A stretch of 17,230 nt of DNA, taken from positions 1 through 17,230 of the forward strand of contig DYPB01000043.1 in NCBI GenBank assembly GCA_020720185.1, given 5' to 3'. The notes beneath the pieces were generated by a model that searched no databases, was not told where the DNA came from, and saw only the letters and a program-made list of their open reading frames with translations. The DNA comes from Flavobacterium psychrophilum (lineage in GTDB: Bacteria; Bacteroidota; Bacteroidia; Flavobacteriales; Flavobacteriaceae). Shown piece by piece: positions 7,718-14,216 of this stretch (position 1 is its first letter; every line of letters begins with the position of its first letter). Made by a program: the position numbers and the translations under genes.

Positions 7718-8305
7718 ATGCTTCGTTTACAACTTCCAACAGACCCAAGATGGGTAAATATAGTAGAAACAAATATTGAAGAAATATTAACAGACCACGC
7801 TTGGTGCGAACAAAAAGCCGCCTCGAATGCAATTACAATAATCACCATTAATTCAGAATATCCAGATTTAGTAGCTGATATGTTGGCACTTGCAAAAGAA
7901 GAAATTGAACATTTTGAGATGGTTCATGAGATTATTAAAAAAAGAGGATTAAAATTAGGGAGAGAACGAAAAGACGATTATGTAGGCGAATTAGCACAAT
8001 ATATGAAACGAAGCAACACAGGCAGCAGAGTATCTGGTTTTGTGGAACGATTACTTTTCTCGGCAATGATTGAAGCTCGCAGTTGCGAACGATTTAAAGT
8101 TTTGTCAGAAAACATAAAAGACGAAGAATTATCAAAATTTTATTGGGATTTAATGGAAAGCGAAGCCGCACATTATACAACATTTATAACTTATGCTCGA
8201 AAATATGGACACGGTATTGATGTAGAAAAACGCTGGAACGAATGGCTCGAATTTGAAGCATCAGTTATTGCAAAATACGGTAAAAAAGAAACGGTTCATG
8301 GATAA
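7718..8305 (+). CDS. miaE: tRNA-(ms2io6A)-hydroxylase MiaE
   Basis: MiaE hydroxylates the isopentenyl group of the modified adenosine at tRNA position 37, using a non-haem diiron centre. The 195-residue protein begins LQLPTDPRWVNIVE and has candidate metal ligands in a four-helix ferritin-like fold: Glu31 (CEQKAAS), Glu62 and His65 (EEIEHF), Glu119 or Glu124 (IEARSCERF), and Glu149 with His152 (ESEAAHY). It ends with WNEWLEFEASVIAKYGK. Length and motifs match the family well. It starts 54 bases after the permease gene and may share its transcript. Its stop lies only 8 bases from that of the convergent glycosyltransferase. Confidence 0.93.
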   Translation: MLRLQLPTDPRWVNIVETNIEEILTDHAWCEQKAASNAITIITINSEYPDLVADMLALAKEEIEHFEMVHEIIKKRGLKLGRERKDDYVGELAQYMKRSNTGSRVSGFVERLLFSAMIEARSCERFKVLSENIKDEELSKFYWDLMESEAAHYTTFITYARKYGHGIDVEKRWNEWLEFEASVIAKYGKKETVHG

Positions 8306-8313
8306 AATTACCC

Positions 8314-9570
8314 TCAATCCATCTCCGAGACAGAAGAAACCTGCTTACACTCAATCCATTTGCTCATATATTTTGTGCTTTGCATTGTGTGATGGAACAG
8401 CATTTGCCCAATAAAATTTTCAGCCCTATGTTTTGATAAATCAGTTTGAATTTCAATTATTTGATTCATAAAACAGTCTCCGTAAAAGTTTTTATCAAAA
8501 CAATTATTAATAATTTTAATTCCATTTTGTTGGGCAGTTTGCCATTTCATTTTATTGATATAAAAAGTAACAGCAGCATCCGAAAATGCAGTTTCATTAT
8601 CAGAAATTGCACCATTCCAATCAAACGCACCGTGCATTCCTTCTGCACCAATAGTACTTGTAATACTTGGAGTACCCGTTTGCATAGCATCTATCAATTT
8701 TCCTTTTAAACCCGCACCAAATCGGAGTGGAGCCAATAAAACACGAGCATTTTTAATCACTGCATGAGCATTATCTGCCCTGCCTTTGATAATAAACCCT
8801 TCTTTCGAGTTGTGCAATTGTTGTGCTTTTTCGGTAACATACGATCCGTAAATATGGATTTCAGCATCGGGAAGTTGCTTTTTTATGTGTCTCCAAATAT
8901 TATTTTTTAAGTACAAAACCGCATCCCAGTTGGGTTCGTGTCTAAAATTTCCTATCGAAATAAAATGCTGCCTTTCGGCAAATGAAGGAAAGGTTTTAAA
9001 CCCATCTTTAGCAATTTTATTTAAAAGAAAAGGCAAATAACAAAGTATTTTTTCATCAATTTTAAAAACCGATGAAAGTAAATTCATTTCAAAACTGGAG
9101 ATAATCAACGATAAATCACAACGATAAATAGATGCAATTTCTCTTTTTGCTAAATCAGAATTTAACAAATCATTATCCGTAAATTCAATATTTTTTTTAA
9201 GATTATCGTGCCTTGTTTTTCTTAAAAAATGTAAATCTTCAGTGTCTAAAATCCGTAAACAATCAGGACAATTTTTAGCAACCCGCCAGCCAAATTGCTC
9301 TTCAATCATAAAACGGTCAAAAACAACAGCCGTAGGGTTTATCTTTTTCATCAAATCATCAAAACCAGAATCATTCATTTTGATTCGAAAAGAATTGATT
9401 GCTAAAGACTTAAAATCAAAAGAAAATTCACCTTCAGACGCTGTTGATGCAAAATTTATTTGCCAATTTTTATGCTGAAATTGTTCAATTATTTGCAACA
9501 TTCGACTGCCAGCAGCTGTAGAATTTGGCTCTGGAAAAACAGCACCTATAATTAATATTTTTTGATTCAA
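8314..9570 (-). CDS. Glycosyltransferase, GT-B fold (group 1/GT4-like)
   Basis: The 418-residue protein starts with ILIIGAVFPEPNSTAAGSRM, the N-terminal loop of GT-B enzymes. Its C-terminal donor-binding half has FISIGNFRHEPNWDAVLYL at 203-221, IHIYGSYV (238-245), GRADNAHAVIKNARVLLAPL (263-282) and RFGAGLKGKLIDAMQTGTPS (283-302). These match the sugar-nucleotide site of family-1 glycosyltransferases. It probably adds a sugar to a surface polysaccharide or protein glycan; donor and acceptor are unknown. The start is TTG at 9570, because the first ATG in frame (residue 24) would remove the conserved first loop. It stands alone rather than in a polysaccharide cluster and runs convergently to miaE. 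Confidence 0.85.
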   Translation of the reverse strand: MNQKILIIGAVFPEPNSTAAGSRMLQIIEQFQHKNWQINFASTASEGEFSFDFKSLAINSFRIKMNDSGFDDLMKKINPTAVVFDRFMIEEQFGWRVAKNCPDCLRILDTEDLHFLRKTRHDNLKKNIEFTDNDLLNSDLAKREIASIYRCDLSLIISSFEMNLLSSVFKIDEKILCYLPFLLNKIAKDGFKTFPSFAERQHFISIGNFRHEPNWDAVLYLKNNIWRHIKKQLPDAEIHIYGSYVTEKAQQLHNSKEGFIIKGRADNAHAVIKNARVLLAPLRFGAGLKGKLIDAMQTGTPSITSTIGAEGMHGAFDWNGAISDNETAFSDAAVTFYINKMKWQTAQQNGIKIINNCFDKNFYGDCFMNQIIEIQTDLSKHRAENFIGQMLFHHTMQSTKYMSKWIECKQVSSVSEMD

Positions 9571-9586
9571 AGTAAATGATTTTTGT

Positions 9587-9594
9587 CAAAAATA
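9587..9594 (-). promoter_or_regulatory. Possible -7 element for the glycosyltransferase
   Basis: On the minus strand TATTTTTG (9594-9587) fits TAnnTTTG and ends 16 bases before the TTG start. No matching -33 TTTG was found. Confidence 0.35.
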
Positions 9595-9623
9595 AACTTT
9601 TTTTAAAATATAAAAAAATACTA

Positions 9624-9770
9624 TCAACTAAAAAAGTCCGTAACCATTGAAACAAAAGGATTAATTTGAGAAATAAAAAACCTATCTCCCCATATTTTAG
9701 AATAATTTGCATGACCGACAAACTTTTTACTGTGCTTTTGCAAATCATTACTTTTGGTTTTTTTACTCAC
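9624..9770 (-). CDS. Small hypothetical protein, 48 residues, GTG start
   Basis: This short open frame runs from GTG at 9770 to TGA at 9624. The residues are varied and polar in a way unlike random AT-rich DNA: SKKTKSNDLQKHSKKFVGHA, then NYSKIWGDRFFISQINPFVS, then MVTDFFS. The Trp, Gly, Asp, His and Pro content supports real coding. A box TACCTTTT (9789-9782, 7 of 8 against TAnnTTTG) precedes it by 11 bases. It has a basic N-terminus and an amphipathic or mildly hydrophobic end, with no signal peptide. I do not recognise the family. It lies 53 bases upstream of the glycosyltransferase on the same strand and diverges from sufC. It could also be the tail of a decayed larger gene. Confidence 0.45.
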   Translation of the reverse strand: MSKKTKSNDLQKHSKKFVGHANYSKIWGDRFFISQINPFVSMVTDFFS

Positions 9771-9827
9771 AATGATATAAAAAAAGGTAAATTTAAAAAT
9801 TAGCCTCTTGTTTATAAAATTTTAATT

Positions 9828-9859
9828 TTTGCAAAACTAAAATTAAGGATGTACCTTTG
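9828..9859 (+). promoter_or_regulatory. Bacteroidetes-type promoter for sufCD
   Basis: TTTG at 9828-9831 and TACCTTTG at 9852-9859 fit the -33 and -7 elements with a 20-base spacer. The sufC ATG at 9902 is 42 bases downstream. The TTG at 9857 is part of the -7 box, which rules it out as a start codon. Confidence 0.75.
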
Positions 9860-9901
9860 TTGCCACTATTTTCATATAATTTTATTCTTATCAAATATAA
9901 A

Positions 9902-10648
9902 ATGTTTTCAATAAAAAACTTACACGCCACAATAGGCGATAAAGAAATTCTAAAAGGAATTAATCTCGAAGTAAAAGCAGGAGAAGTACATGCAATTATG
10001 GGACCAAATGGTGCAGGAAAAAGCACGCTTTCATCAATAATTGCTGGAAATGAAAATTTTGAAGTTACTCAAGGAAAAATTTTATTAGAAGGCAATGATG
10101 TTTCTGAATTATCGCCAGAGCAGAGGTCTCATAAAGGGATATTTTTATCATTTCAATATCCAATAGAAATACCAGGAGTTTCGGTTACAAATTTTATGCG
10201 AACAGCAATAAATGAAACTCGAAAGGCACAAGGAAAAGACGAAATGCCGGCTAATGAGATGTTGAAAATGATTCGTGAAAAATCTGAATTATTGGAAATT
10301 GACCGTAAATTTTTATCTCGTTCATTAAATGAAGGTTTTAGTGGTGGAGAAAAAAAGCGAAATGAAATTTTTCAAATGGCAATGCTTGAACCAAAATTAG
10401 CCATTCTGGACGAAACAGATTCTGGACTTGATATTGATGCGTTAAGAATTGTTGCAAACGGTGTAAATAAATTGAAAAACGAAAACAATGCCATTTTAGT
10501 AATTACACATTATCAAAGGCTTTTAGATTATATCATTCCTGATTTTGTACATGTTTTAATGGATGGTAAAATAGTCAAATCGGGCGGAAAAGAACTGGCT
10601 TACGAATTGGAAGAAAAAGGATACGATTGGATTAAGGCAGAAAATTAG
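9902..10648 (+). CDS. sufC: Fe-S cluster assembly ATPase SufC
   Basis: SufC is the ABC-type ATPase of the SufBCD scaffold that builds iron-sulfur clusters in the cytoplasm. From the ATG at 9902 it has 248 residues, close to the family norm. It shows Walker A GPNGAGKST (34-42), Q-loop Gln85 (FQYPIEIPGVS), the ABC signature FSGGE (146-150) in the SufC-specific context EGFSGGEKKRNE, Walker B LAILDETDSGLD (167-177) and the H-loop His203. The family normally lies beside sufB and sufD. Here sufD follows after 69 bases but sufB is not upstream; a divergent small ORF and glycosyltransferase are there instead. A good promoter directly precedes the gene. Confidence 0.96.
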   Translation: MFSIKNLHATIGDKEILKGINLEVKAGEVHAIMGPNGAGKSTLSSIIAGNENFEVTQGKILLEGNDVSELSPEQRSHKGIFLSFQYPIEIPGVSVTNFMRTAINETRKAQGKDEMPANEMLKMIREKSELLEIDRKFLSRSLNEGFSGGEKKRNEIFQMAMLEPKLAILDETDSGLDIDALRIVANGVNKLKNENNAILVITHYQRLLDYIIPDFVHVLMDGKIVKSGGKELAYELEEKGYDWIKAEN

Positions 10649-10684
10649 TTAGCAGTTTTCAGGTTGCAGTTTTTAGAAACTCAC

Positions 10685-10710
10685 AACTCATAACTCATAA
10701 CTTACAACTA
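10685..10710. repeat. 7-bp tandem repeat between sufC and sufD
   Basis: AACTCAT occurs twice head to tail (10685-10698), followed by AACTTAC and AACTA. Just upstream, GCAGTTTT occurs at 10652 and again at 10666. It is a short simple-sequence tract in the 69-base gap, with no clear function. Confidence 0.6.
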
Positions 10711-10717
10711 AAAAACA

Positions 10718-12043
10718 ATGTTAAAAGAAAAATTATTATCCTCATTTATGGCATTTGAAGAACAAATAGATGTTCATTCAGACTTATATATTATTAGAAC
10801 AAATGCTATAAAAAACTTTGAAAATAAAGGCTTCCCTACAAAAAAAGAAGAAGGTTGGAAATACACATCGCTCAATTCAATATTAAAAAATGATTTTTCA
10901 GTTTTTCCAAAAAATGAAAATTCTATAGAATTATCAGATGTAAAAAAATATTTTTTGCATGAAATTGACACCTATAAATTAGTTTTTGTGGATGGTTTTT
11001 TCAATTCTTTTTTATCATCAACAACCCACGATGGAATGGATATTTGTTTAATGTCTTCGGCAATTACAAAACCAAAATACAAGATGGTGATTGATAACTA
11101 TTTTAATCAAATTGCTAAAAAAGAAGAAAGTTTAACCTCATTAAACACCGCTTTTGCTAATGAAGGTGCGTTTATTCATATTCCAAAAAGCAAAGTAGTA
11201 GAAAAACCTATTGAGATTATATATTTTTCGACAAGAATGGAACCTATTTTGGCACAACCACGAAATTTAATTGTTATTGGCGAAAACGCTCATGTTCAAA
11301 TTATTGAACGACATCAGAGTTTGAATGAATCTCGAATAGATTCTGGAGTAATTCTAACTAATTCGGTAACTGAAATTTTTGCTCAAAAAAGAGCCACTAT
11401 TGATTATTATAAAATTCAGAATGATAGTTTAAAGGCTAATTTGATTGATAATACATATATTTCTCAAAAACAAGAAAGTACGGTTTCTGTAAATACATTT
11501 TCTTTCGGAGGGAATTTAACAAGAAACAATCTAAATTTTTATCATTTTGGAGAAAGAGTTACAAGTAATTTGAATGGAATTACGATTATCGGCAAAACTC
11601 AATTGGTTGATCACTATACACTTATAAACCATTCTACCGCAAATTGCGAAAGCCATCAGGATTACAAAGGAATTTTTTCGGATAATGCCACTGGGGTTTT
11701 TAATGGTAAAATATTTGTTGAGAAAGATGCACAAAAGACAAATGCTTTTCAGAAATCGAATAACATTTTATTGAGTGATAAAGCAATAATAAACGCAAAA
11801 CCGCAACTTGAAATTTTTGCTGACGATGTAAAATGCTCACACGGTTGTACTATTGGTCAGCTTGATGAAACGGCAATGTTTTATCTTCAGCAACGAGGAA
11901 TTCCTAAAAAAGAGGCTAAAGCATTATTGATGTTTGCTTTCTCAAATGCAGTTATTGAGAGTATTAAAATACCTAAATTAAAACAACGAATTACTAAAAT
12001 TATAGCTACAAAATTAGGCGTAAAATTAGGTTTCGATTTGTAA
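10718..12043 (+). CDS. sufD: Fe-S cluster assembly protein SufD
   Basis: SufD pairs with SufB and SufC to form the scaffold on which clusters are made. The 441-residue product begins with a helical segment including KEEGWKYTSLNSI (42-54), typical of SufD. A central beta-helix follows (HIPKSKVVEKPIEIIYFSTR, then QPRNLIVIGENAHVQIIERH). The conserved C-terminal block KCSHGCTIGQLDETAMFYLQ has His375, at about the place of the conserved His360 in E. coli SufD, and RGIPKKEAKALL follows. It lacks the extra cysteines expected in SufB, which supports SufD. It is co-transcribed with sufC. No sufS or sufE follows; a 490-base gap leads to hmgA. Confidence 0.94.
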   Translation: MLKEKLLSSFMAFEEQIDVHSDLYIIRTNAIKNFENKGFPTKKEEGWKYTSLNSILKNDFSVFPKNENSIELSDVKKYFLHEIDTYKLVFVDGFFNSFLSSTTHDGMDICLMSSAITKPKYKMVIDNYFNQIAKKEESLTSLNTAFANEGAFIHIPKSKVVEKPIEIIYFSTRMEPILAQPRNLIVIGENAHVQIIERHQSLNESRIDSGVILTNSVTEIFAQKRATIDYYKIQNDSLKANLIDNTYISQKQESTVSVNTFSFGGNLTRNNLNFYHFGERVTSNLNGITIIGKTQLVDHYTLINHSTANCESHQDYKGIFSDNATGVFNGKIFVEKDAQKTNAFQKSNNILLSDKAIINAKPQLEIFADDVKCSHGCTIGQLDETAMFYLQQRGIPKKEAKALLMFAFSNAVIESIKIPKLKQRITKIIATKLGVKLGFDL

Positions 12044-12065
12044 CGGTGTTTGATATAATAAAAAA

Positions 12066-12086
12066 GAACCGCCTTTTGAGCGATTC
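12066..12086 (+). terminator. Probable hairpin terminator after sufD
   Basis: GAACCGC (12066-12072) and GCGATTC (12080-12086) form a 7-bp stem with one mismatch around a CTTTTGA loop, preceded by an A-run and followed by CTTATTAATT. It lies 22 bases after the sufD stop. Confidence 0.5.
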
Positions 12087-12100
12087 CTTATTAATTGTAT

Positions 12101-12231
12101 GTTCAAAATTTAACCAAACGAATTAAAACAAAAACAATACAATTCTAATATAACCACTTTTATCAACTATTTTTTTGATAAAAGTGTTTACAATATTTTT
12201 ATTAGAATACCTATATAACTCAAAATTGAAC
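12101..12231. repeat. Nested palindromic element
   Basis: Three inverted pairs lie one inside another: GTTCAA/TTGAAC (12101-12106, 12226-12231), ATTCTAATA/TATTAGAAT (12142-12150, 12200-12208) and CACTTTTATCA/TGATAAAAGTG (12155-12165, 12176-12186). The inner 11-bp stem has a 10-base loop. It could be a folded RNA, a small palindromic mobile element or a regulator site. Confidence 0.6.
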
Positions 12232-12420
12232 TTGCCCTCTTGAATTTAGACCAGAAATTTTAAAATAAAAAGGCATAGATTTTTAAAATAAAAATCTAAA
12301 TTTGTCTAAAATAAAGCAAGTAATTAATATAATTATGATATTTGTAATGATGAAAAAATGGGACAACTTACTTATCCATTTAAAATTCCTCATCAAGAGA
12401 AATCCTGAATAAGTTGATTT

Positions 12421-12528
12421 AATGTGTCAATTTGTTAATGTGAGAATTAGTCAATTTTCTAACCATACAATTTTAATGACACTTTTCTAATTGGCACATT
12501 GACTAATTGTCTAATCATCTAATTAAAA
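12421..12528. repeat. Octamer-phased inverted repeat upstream of hmgA (copy 1)
   Basis: The core 12421-12500 begins AATGTGTCAATTTG and ends CTAATTGGCACATT, inverted 14-mers with two mismatches. Inside, AATT- or AATG-headed octamers follow each other in an 8-bp register (AATGTGTC, AATTTGTT, AATGTGAG). After the core, CTAATTGT, CTAATCAT and CTAATTAA continue the period up to the hmgA start. Segment 12418-12449 is an inverted near-copy of 13745-13777. Confidence 0.75.
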
Positions 12529-12533
12529 AAATT

Positions 12534-13691
12534 ATGCCATTTTATCACAAACTTGGAACTATTCCTCCAAAACGACATACACAATTCAGAAAACCAAACG
12601 GAGATTTGTACTATGAACAGCTTTTTGGAACCGTTGGTTTCGATGGAATGTCAACCAATTCCTATCACGAGCAACGACCAACGCAAGTAAAAGAAATTCG
12701 TTCACAATATAGCGTTGCACCAACTATTGCAAAATCAAACAACATTCAATCCTATAAATTAAGAGGTTTTGAGGTGGAACCACAAGACGATTTCTTAGAA
12801 AGTCGCAAAATTGTATTAACCAATTCCGATTGTCATATAGTTCTTGCCGCCCCTAGGAAATCAACAACCGATTATTTCTATAAAAACACCGATTCTGATG
12901 AAATGATTTTCATTCATCAAGGTTCAGGAAAACTAAGAACCATTTACGGAAATCTCGATTTTAAATACGGTGATTATTTAATCGTTCCACGAGGAATTAT
13001 CTACAAAATCGATTTTGATACGGAAGAAAATCGTTTATTCATTGTAGAATCTCATGCCCCAATTTACACCCCAAAACAATACCGTAATTGGTTTGGACAA
13101 CTATTAGAACACGCACCATTTTGCGAAAGAGATATTCGTCGTCCATACGAATTAGAAACCAACAACGAATTTGGCGATTTCGTAATCAAAGTAAAAAAGA
13201 AAGACGAAATTTTCGAAATGATTTATGCCACACATCCGTTTGATGTCGTTGGTTATGATGGTTACAATTATCCGTATGCATTTTCTATCCACGATTTTGA
13301 ACCAATTACGGGTAGAATTCATCTTCCGCCACCAATTCACCAAACATTTGAAACATCGGCTTTTGTAATATGTTCTTTTGTTCCAAGACTTTACGATTAT
13401 CATCCGCTTTCAATTCCTGCACCATACAATCATAGTAATATCGATGCTGATGAGGTTTTGTATTATGTAGATGGCGATTTTATGAGCAGAAACGACATAA
13501 AACCTGGAAATATTTCGTTGCATCCAGCAGGAATTCCACACGGACCACATCCAGGAGCAGCCGAAAGAAGTATTGGTAAAAAAGAAACGCTTGAGTTAGC
13601 CGTAATGGTGGACACTTTCAAACCATTAATGGTTACAGAGGAAGCTATGAAGATTGCAGACAACGATTATTTTAAATCTTGGTTAGAATAA
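12534..13691 (+). CDS. hmgA: Homogentisate 1,2-dioxygenase
   Basis: HmgA opens the ring of homogentisate with O2 to give maleylacetoacetate, the second dioxygenase step of tyrosine breakdown after HppD. From the ATG at 12534 it has 385 residues, shorter than the human or Pseudomonas enzymes (about 430-445) but like other Bacteroidetes versions. The start MPFYHKLGTIPPKRHTQFRK is typical. The C-terminal cupin core has candidate iron ligands His300 and Glu307 (YNHSNIDADEVLYYV) and His336 (HPAGIPHGPHPG). An in-frame TTG at 12507 lies inside the repeat and is not favoured. It is the first gene of the unit with the four-helix-bundle gene, hppD and the PPTase. Repeats related to each other lie on both sides of it. 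Confidence 0.9.
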   Translation: MPFYHKLGTIPPKRHTQFRKPNGDLYYEQLFGTVGFDGMSTNSYHEQRPTQVKEIRSQYSVAPTIAKSNNIQSYKLRGFEVEPQDDFLESRKIVLTNSDCHIVLAAPRKSTTDYFYKNTDSDEMIFIHQGSGKLRTIYGNLDFKYGDYLIVPRGIIYKIDFDTEENRLFIVESHAPIYTPKQYRNWFGQLLEHAPFCERDIRRPYELETNNEFGDFVIKVKKKDEIFEMIYATHPFDVVGYDGYNYPYAFSIHDFEPITGRIHLPPPIHQTFETSAFVICSFVPRLYDYHPLSIPAPYNHSNIDADEVLYYVDGDFMSRNDIKPGNISLHPAGIPHGPHPGAAERSIGKKETLELAVMVDTFKPLMVTEEAMKIADNDYFKSWLE

Positions 13692-13779
13692 TTAGAAAAT
13701 GTGTCAATTAGAAAATTAGATAATTGACACACAATTTAACGATTTAATTCTCATTATTAACTAATTGACACATTAAAAT
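13690..13779. repeat. Octamer-phased inverted repeat between hmgA and the four-helix-bundle gene (copy 2)
   Basis: The 77-bp core 13698-13774 is bounded by perfect inverted 14-mers AATGTGTCAATTAG and CTAATTGACACATT. A second inner pair, TGTGTCAATTA (13700-13710) and TAATTGACACA (13721-13731), makes an 11-bp stem with a 10-base loop. The tract is phased in 8-bp units headed AATT. Positions 13706-13732 recur exactly at 14144-14170, beyond the four-helix-bundle gene. Confidence 0.85.
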
Positions 13780-14142
13780 ATGACTTTCAACGAAAAATAT
13801 AAAGACAATGCAATTCTTTTAAAAACGTTTGACTTCGCCAAAAAAATTGTTATTTATGCTGAATTACTTGAATCCAAAAGGAAATTTGTTGTTGCAAATC
13901 AAGTTCTAAAATCAGGAACATCCATTGGAGCAAATGTAAAAGAATCTCAAAATGCAGAAAGCAAAGCTGATTTTATACATAAACTCAAAATAGCAATGAA
14001 AGAAGCAGATGAAACAGAATTTTGGTTGTTTTTATGCAATGAATTAGAAAGTTATCCAAATTGTGATTCATTATTAAATGAGTTATCAGAAATATTAAAA
14101 ATATTGAATAAAATAATTTCAACAACTAAAAAAAATAGTTAG
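13780..14142 (+). CDS. Four-helix-bundle protein (23S rRNA intervening-sequence protein family)
   Basis: The 120-residue protein is all-helical. It has FDFAKKIVIYAELL near 18-31, the family hallmark QVLKSGTSIGANVKESQNAE (42-61), then a basic-acidic helix FIHKLKIAMKEADETEFWL and a final helix ending ILNKIISTTKKNS. This is the S23/IVP family, first known from proteins encoded inside 23S rRNA intervening sequences; its relatives include the Avd subunit of diversity-generating retroelements. Function in most hosts is unknown and nucleic-acid binding is suspected. Here there is no rRNA, reverse transcriptase or template repeat nearby. The gene interrupts a metabolic operon and is bracketed by a 27-bp exact direct repeat, so it looks inserted. 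It starts 88 bases after hmgA, and hppD starts 74 bases after it. Confidence 0.88.
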   Translation: MTFNEKYKDNAILLKTFDFAKKIVIYAELLESKRKFVVANQVLKSGTSIGANVKESQNAESKADFIHKLKIAMKEADETEFWLFLCNELESYPNCDSLLNELSEILKILNKIISTTKKNS

Positions 14143-14216
14143 TAATTAGAAAATTAGATAATTGACACACTGCTAAATTATCTAATTATCAGATTATCTA
14201 ATTGACACATTAAACT
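14143..14216. repeat. Octamer-phased repeat between the four-helix-bundle gene and hppD (copy 3)
   Basis: Beginning at 14144, octamers headed AATT or a close variant run in register to the hppD start (AATTAGAA, AATTAGAT, AATTGACA, then AATTATCT, AATTATCA, GATTATCT, AATTGACA). The right end CTAATTGACACATT (14198-14211) is kept; the left AATGTGTC end is missing. Positions 14198-14219 match 13761-13782 with one mismatch, so both downstream genes have the same bases up to their ATG. Confidence 0.82.

Larger units (their letters stand above)
12044..12420. other. Long intergenic region before hmgA
   Basis: Together with the repeat at 12421-12528 this makes a 490-base gap. It holds a weak sufD terminator (12066-12086), a nested palindrome (12101-12231) and AT-rich DNA that should carry the hmgA promoter. 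No clear -33/-7 pair was found: GATATTTG at 12337-12344 is 7 of 8 for the -7 box but lacks a -33 element. No tRNA or convincing gene was seen. Confidence 0.6.

Noticed and set aside
7546..7848. 100-residue minus-strand open frame across the permease-miaE junction
   Set aside because: It overlaps the ends of two conserved genes and is antisense noise.
8298..8322. ATGGAT/ATCCAT inverted repeat at the miaE-glycosyltransferase junction as a terminator
   Set aside because: The stem is only 6 bp with a 13-base loop, overlaps the miaE coding end, and no T-run follows.
9485..9748. 87-residue minus-strand open frame overlapping the glycosyltransferase start
   Set aside because: It overlaps the well-supported glycosyltransferase N-terminus in another frame, and its Leu/Ile/Phe/Lys-heavy composition looks like out-of-frame AT-rich DNA; the frame at 9624-9770 is the better candidate.
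12350..12415. Possible 20-residue leader peptide before hmgA, just after the GATATTTG box
   Set aside because: It is too short to judge, the box lacks a -33 element, and nothing indicates attenuation.
13780..14142. Avd subunit of a diversity-generating retroelement
   Set aside because: The protein family is related, but no reverse transcriptase, template repeat or variable repeat is present in the window.
12421..14216. CRISPR array
   Set aside because: The repeats are AT-rich octamers without constant-length unique spacers, and genes lie between the tracts; no cas gene is present.
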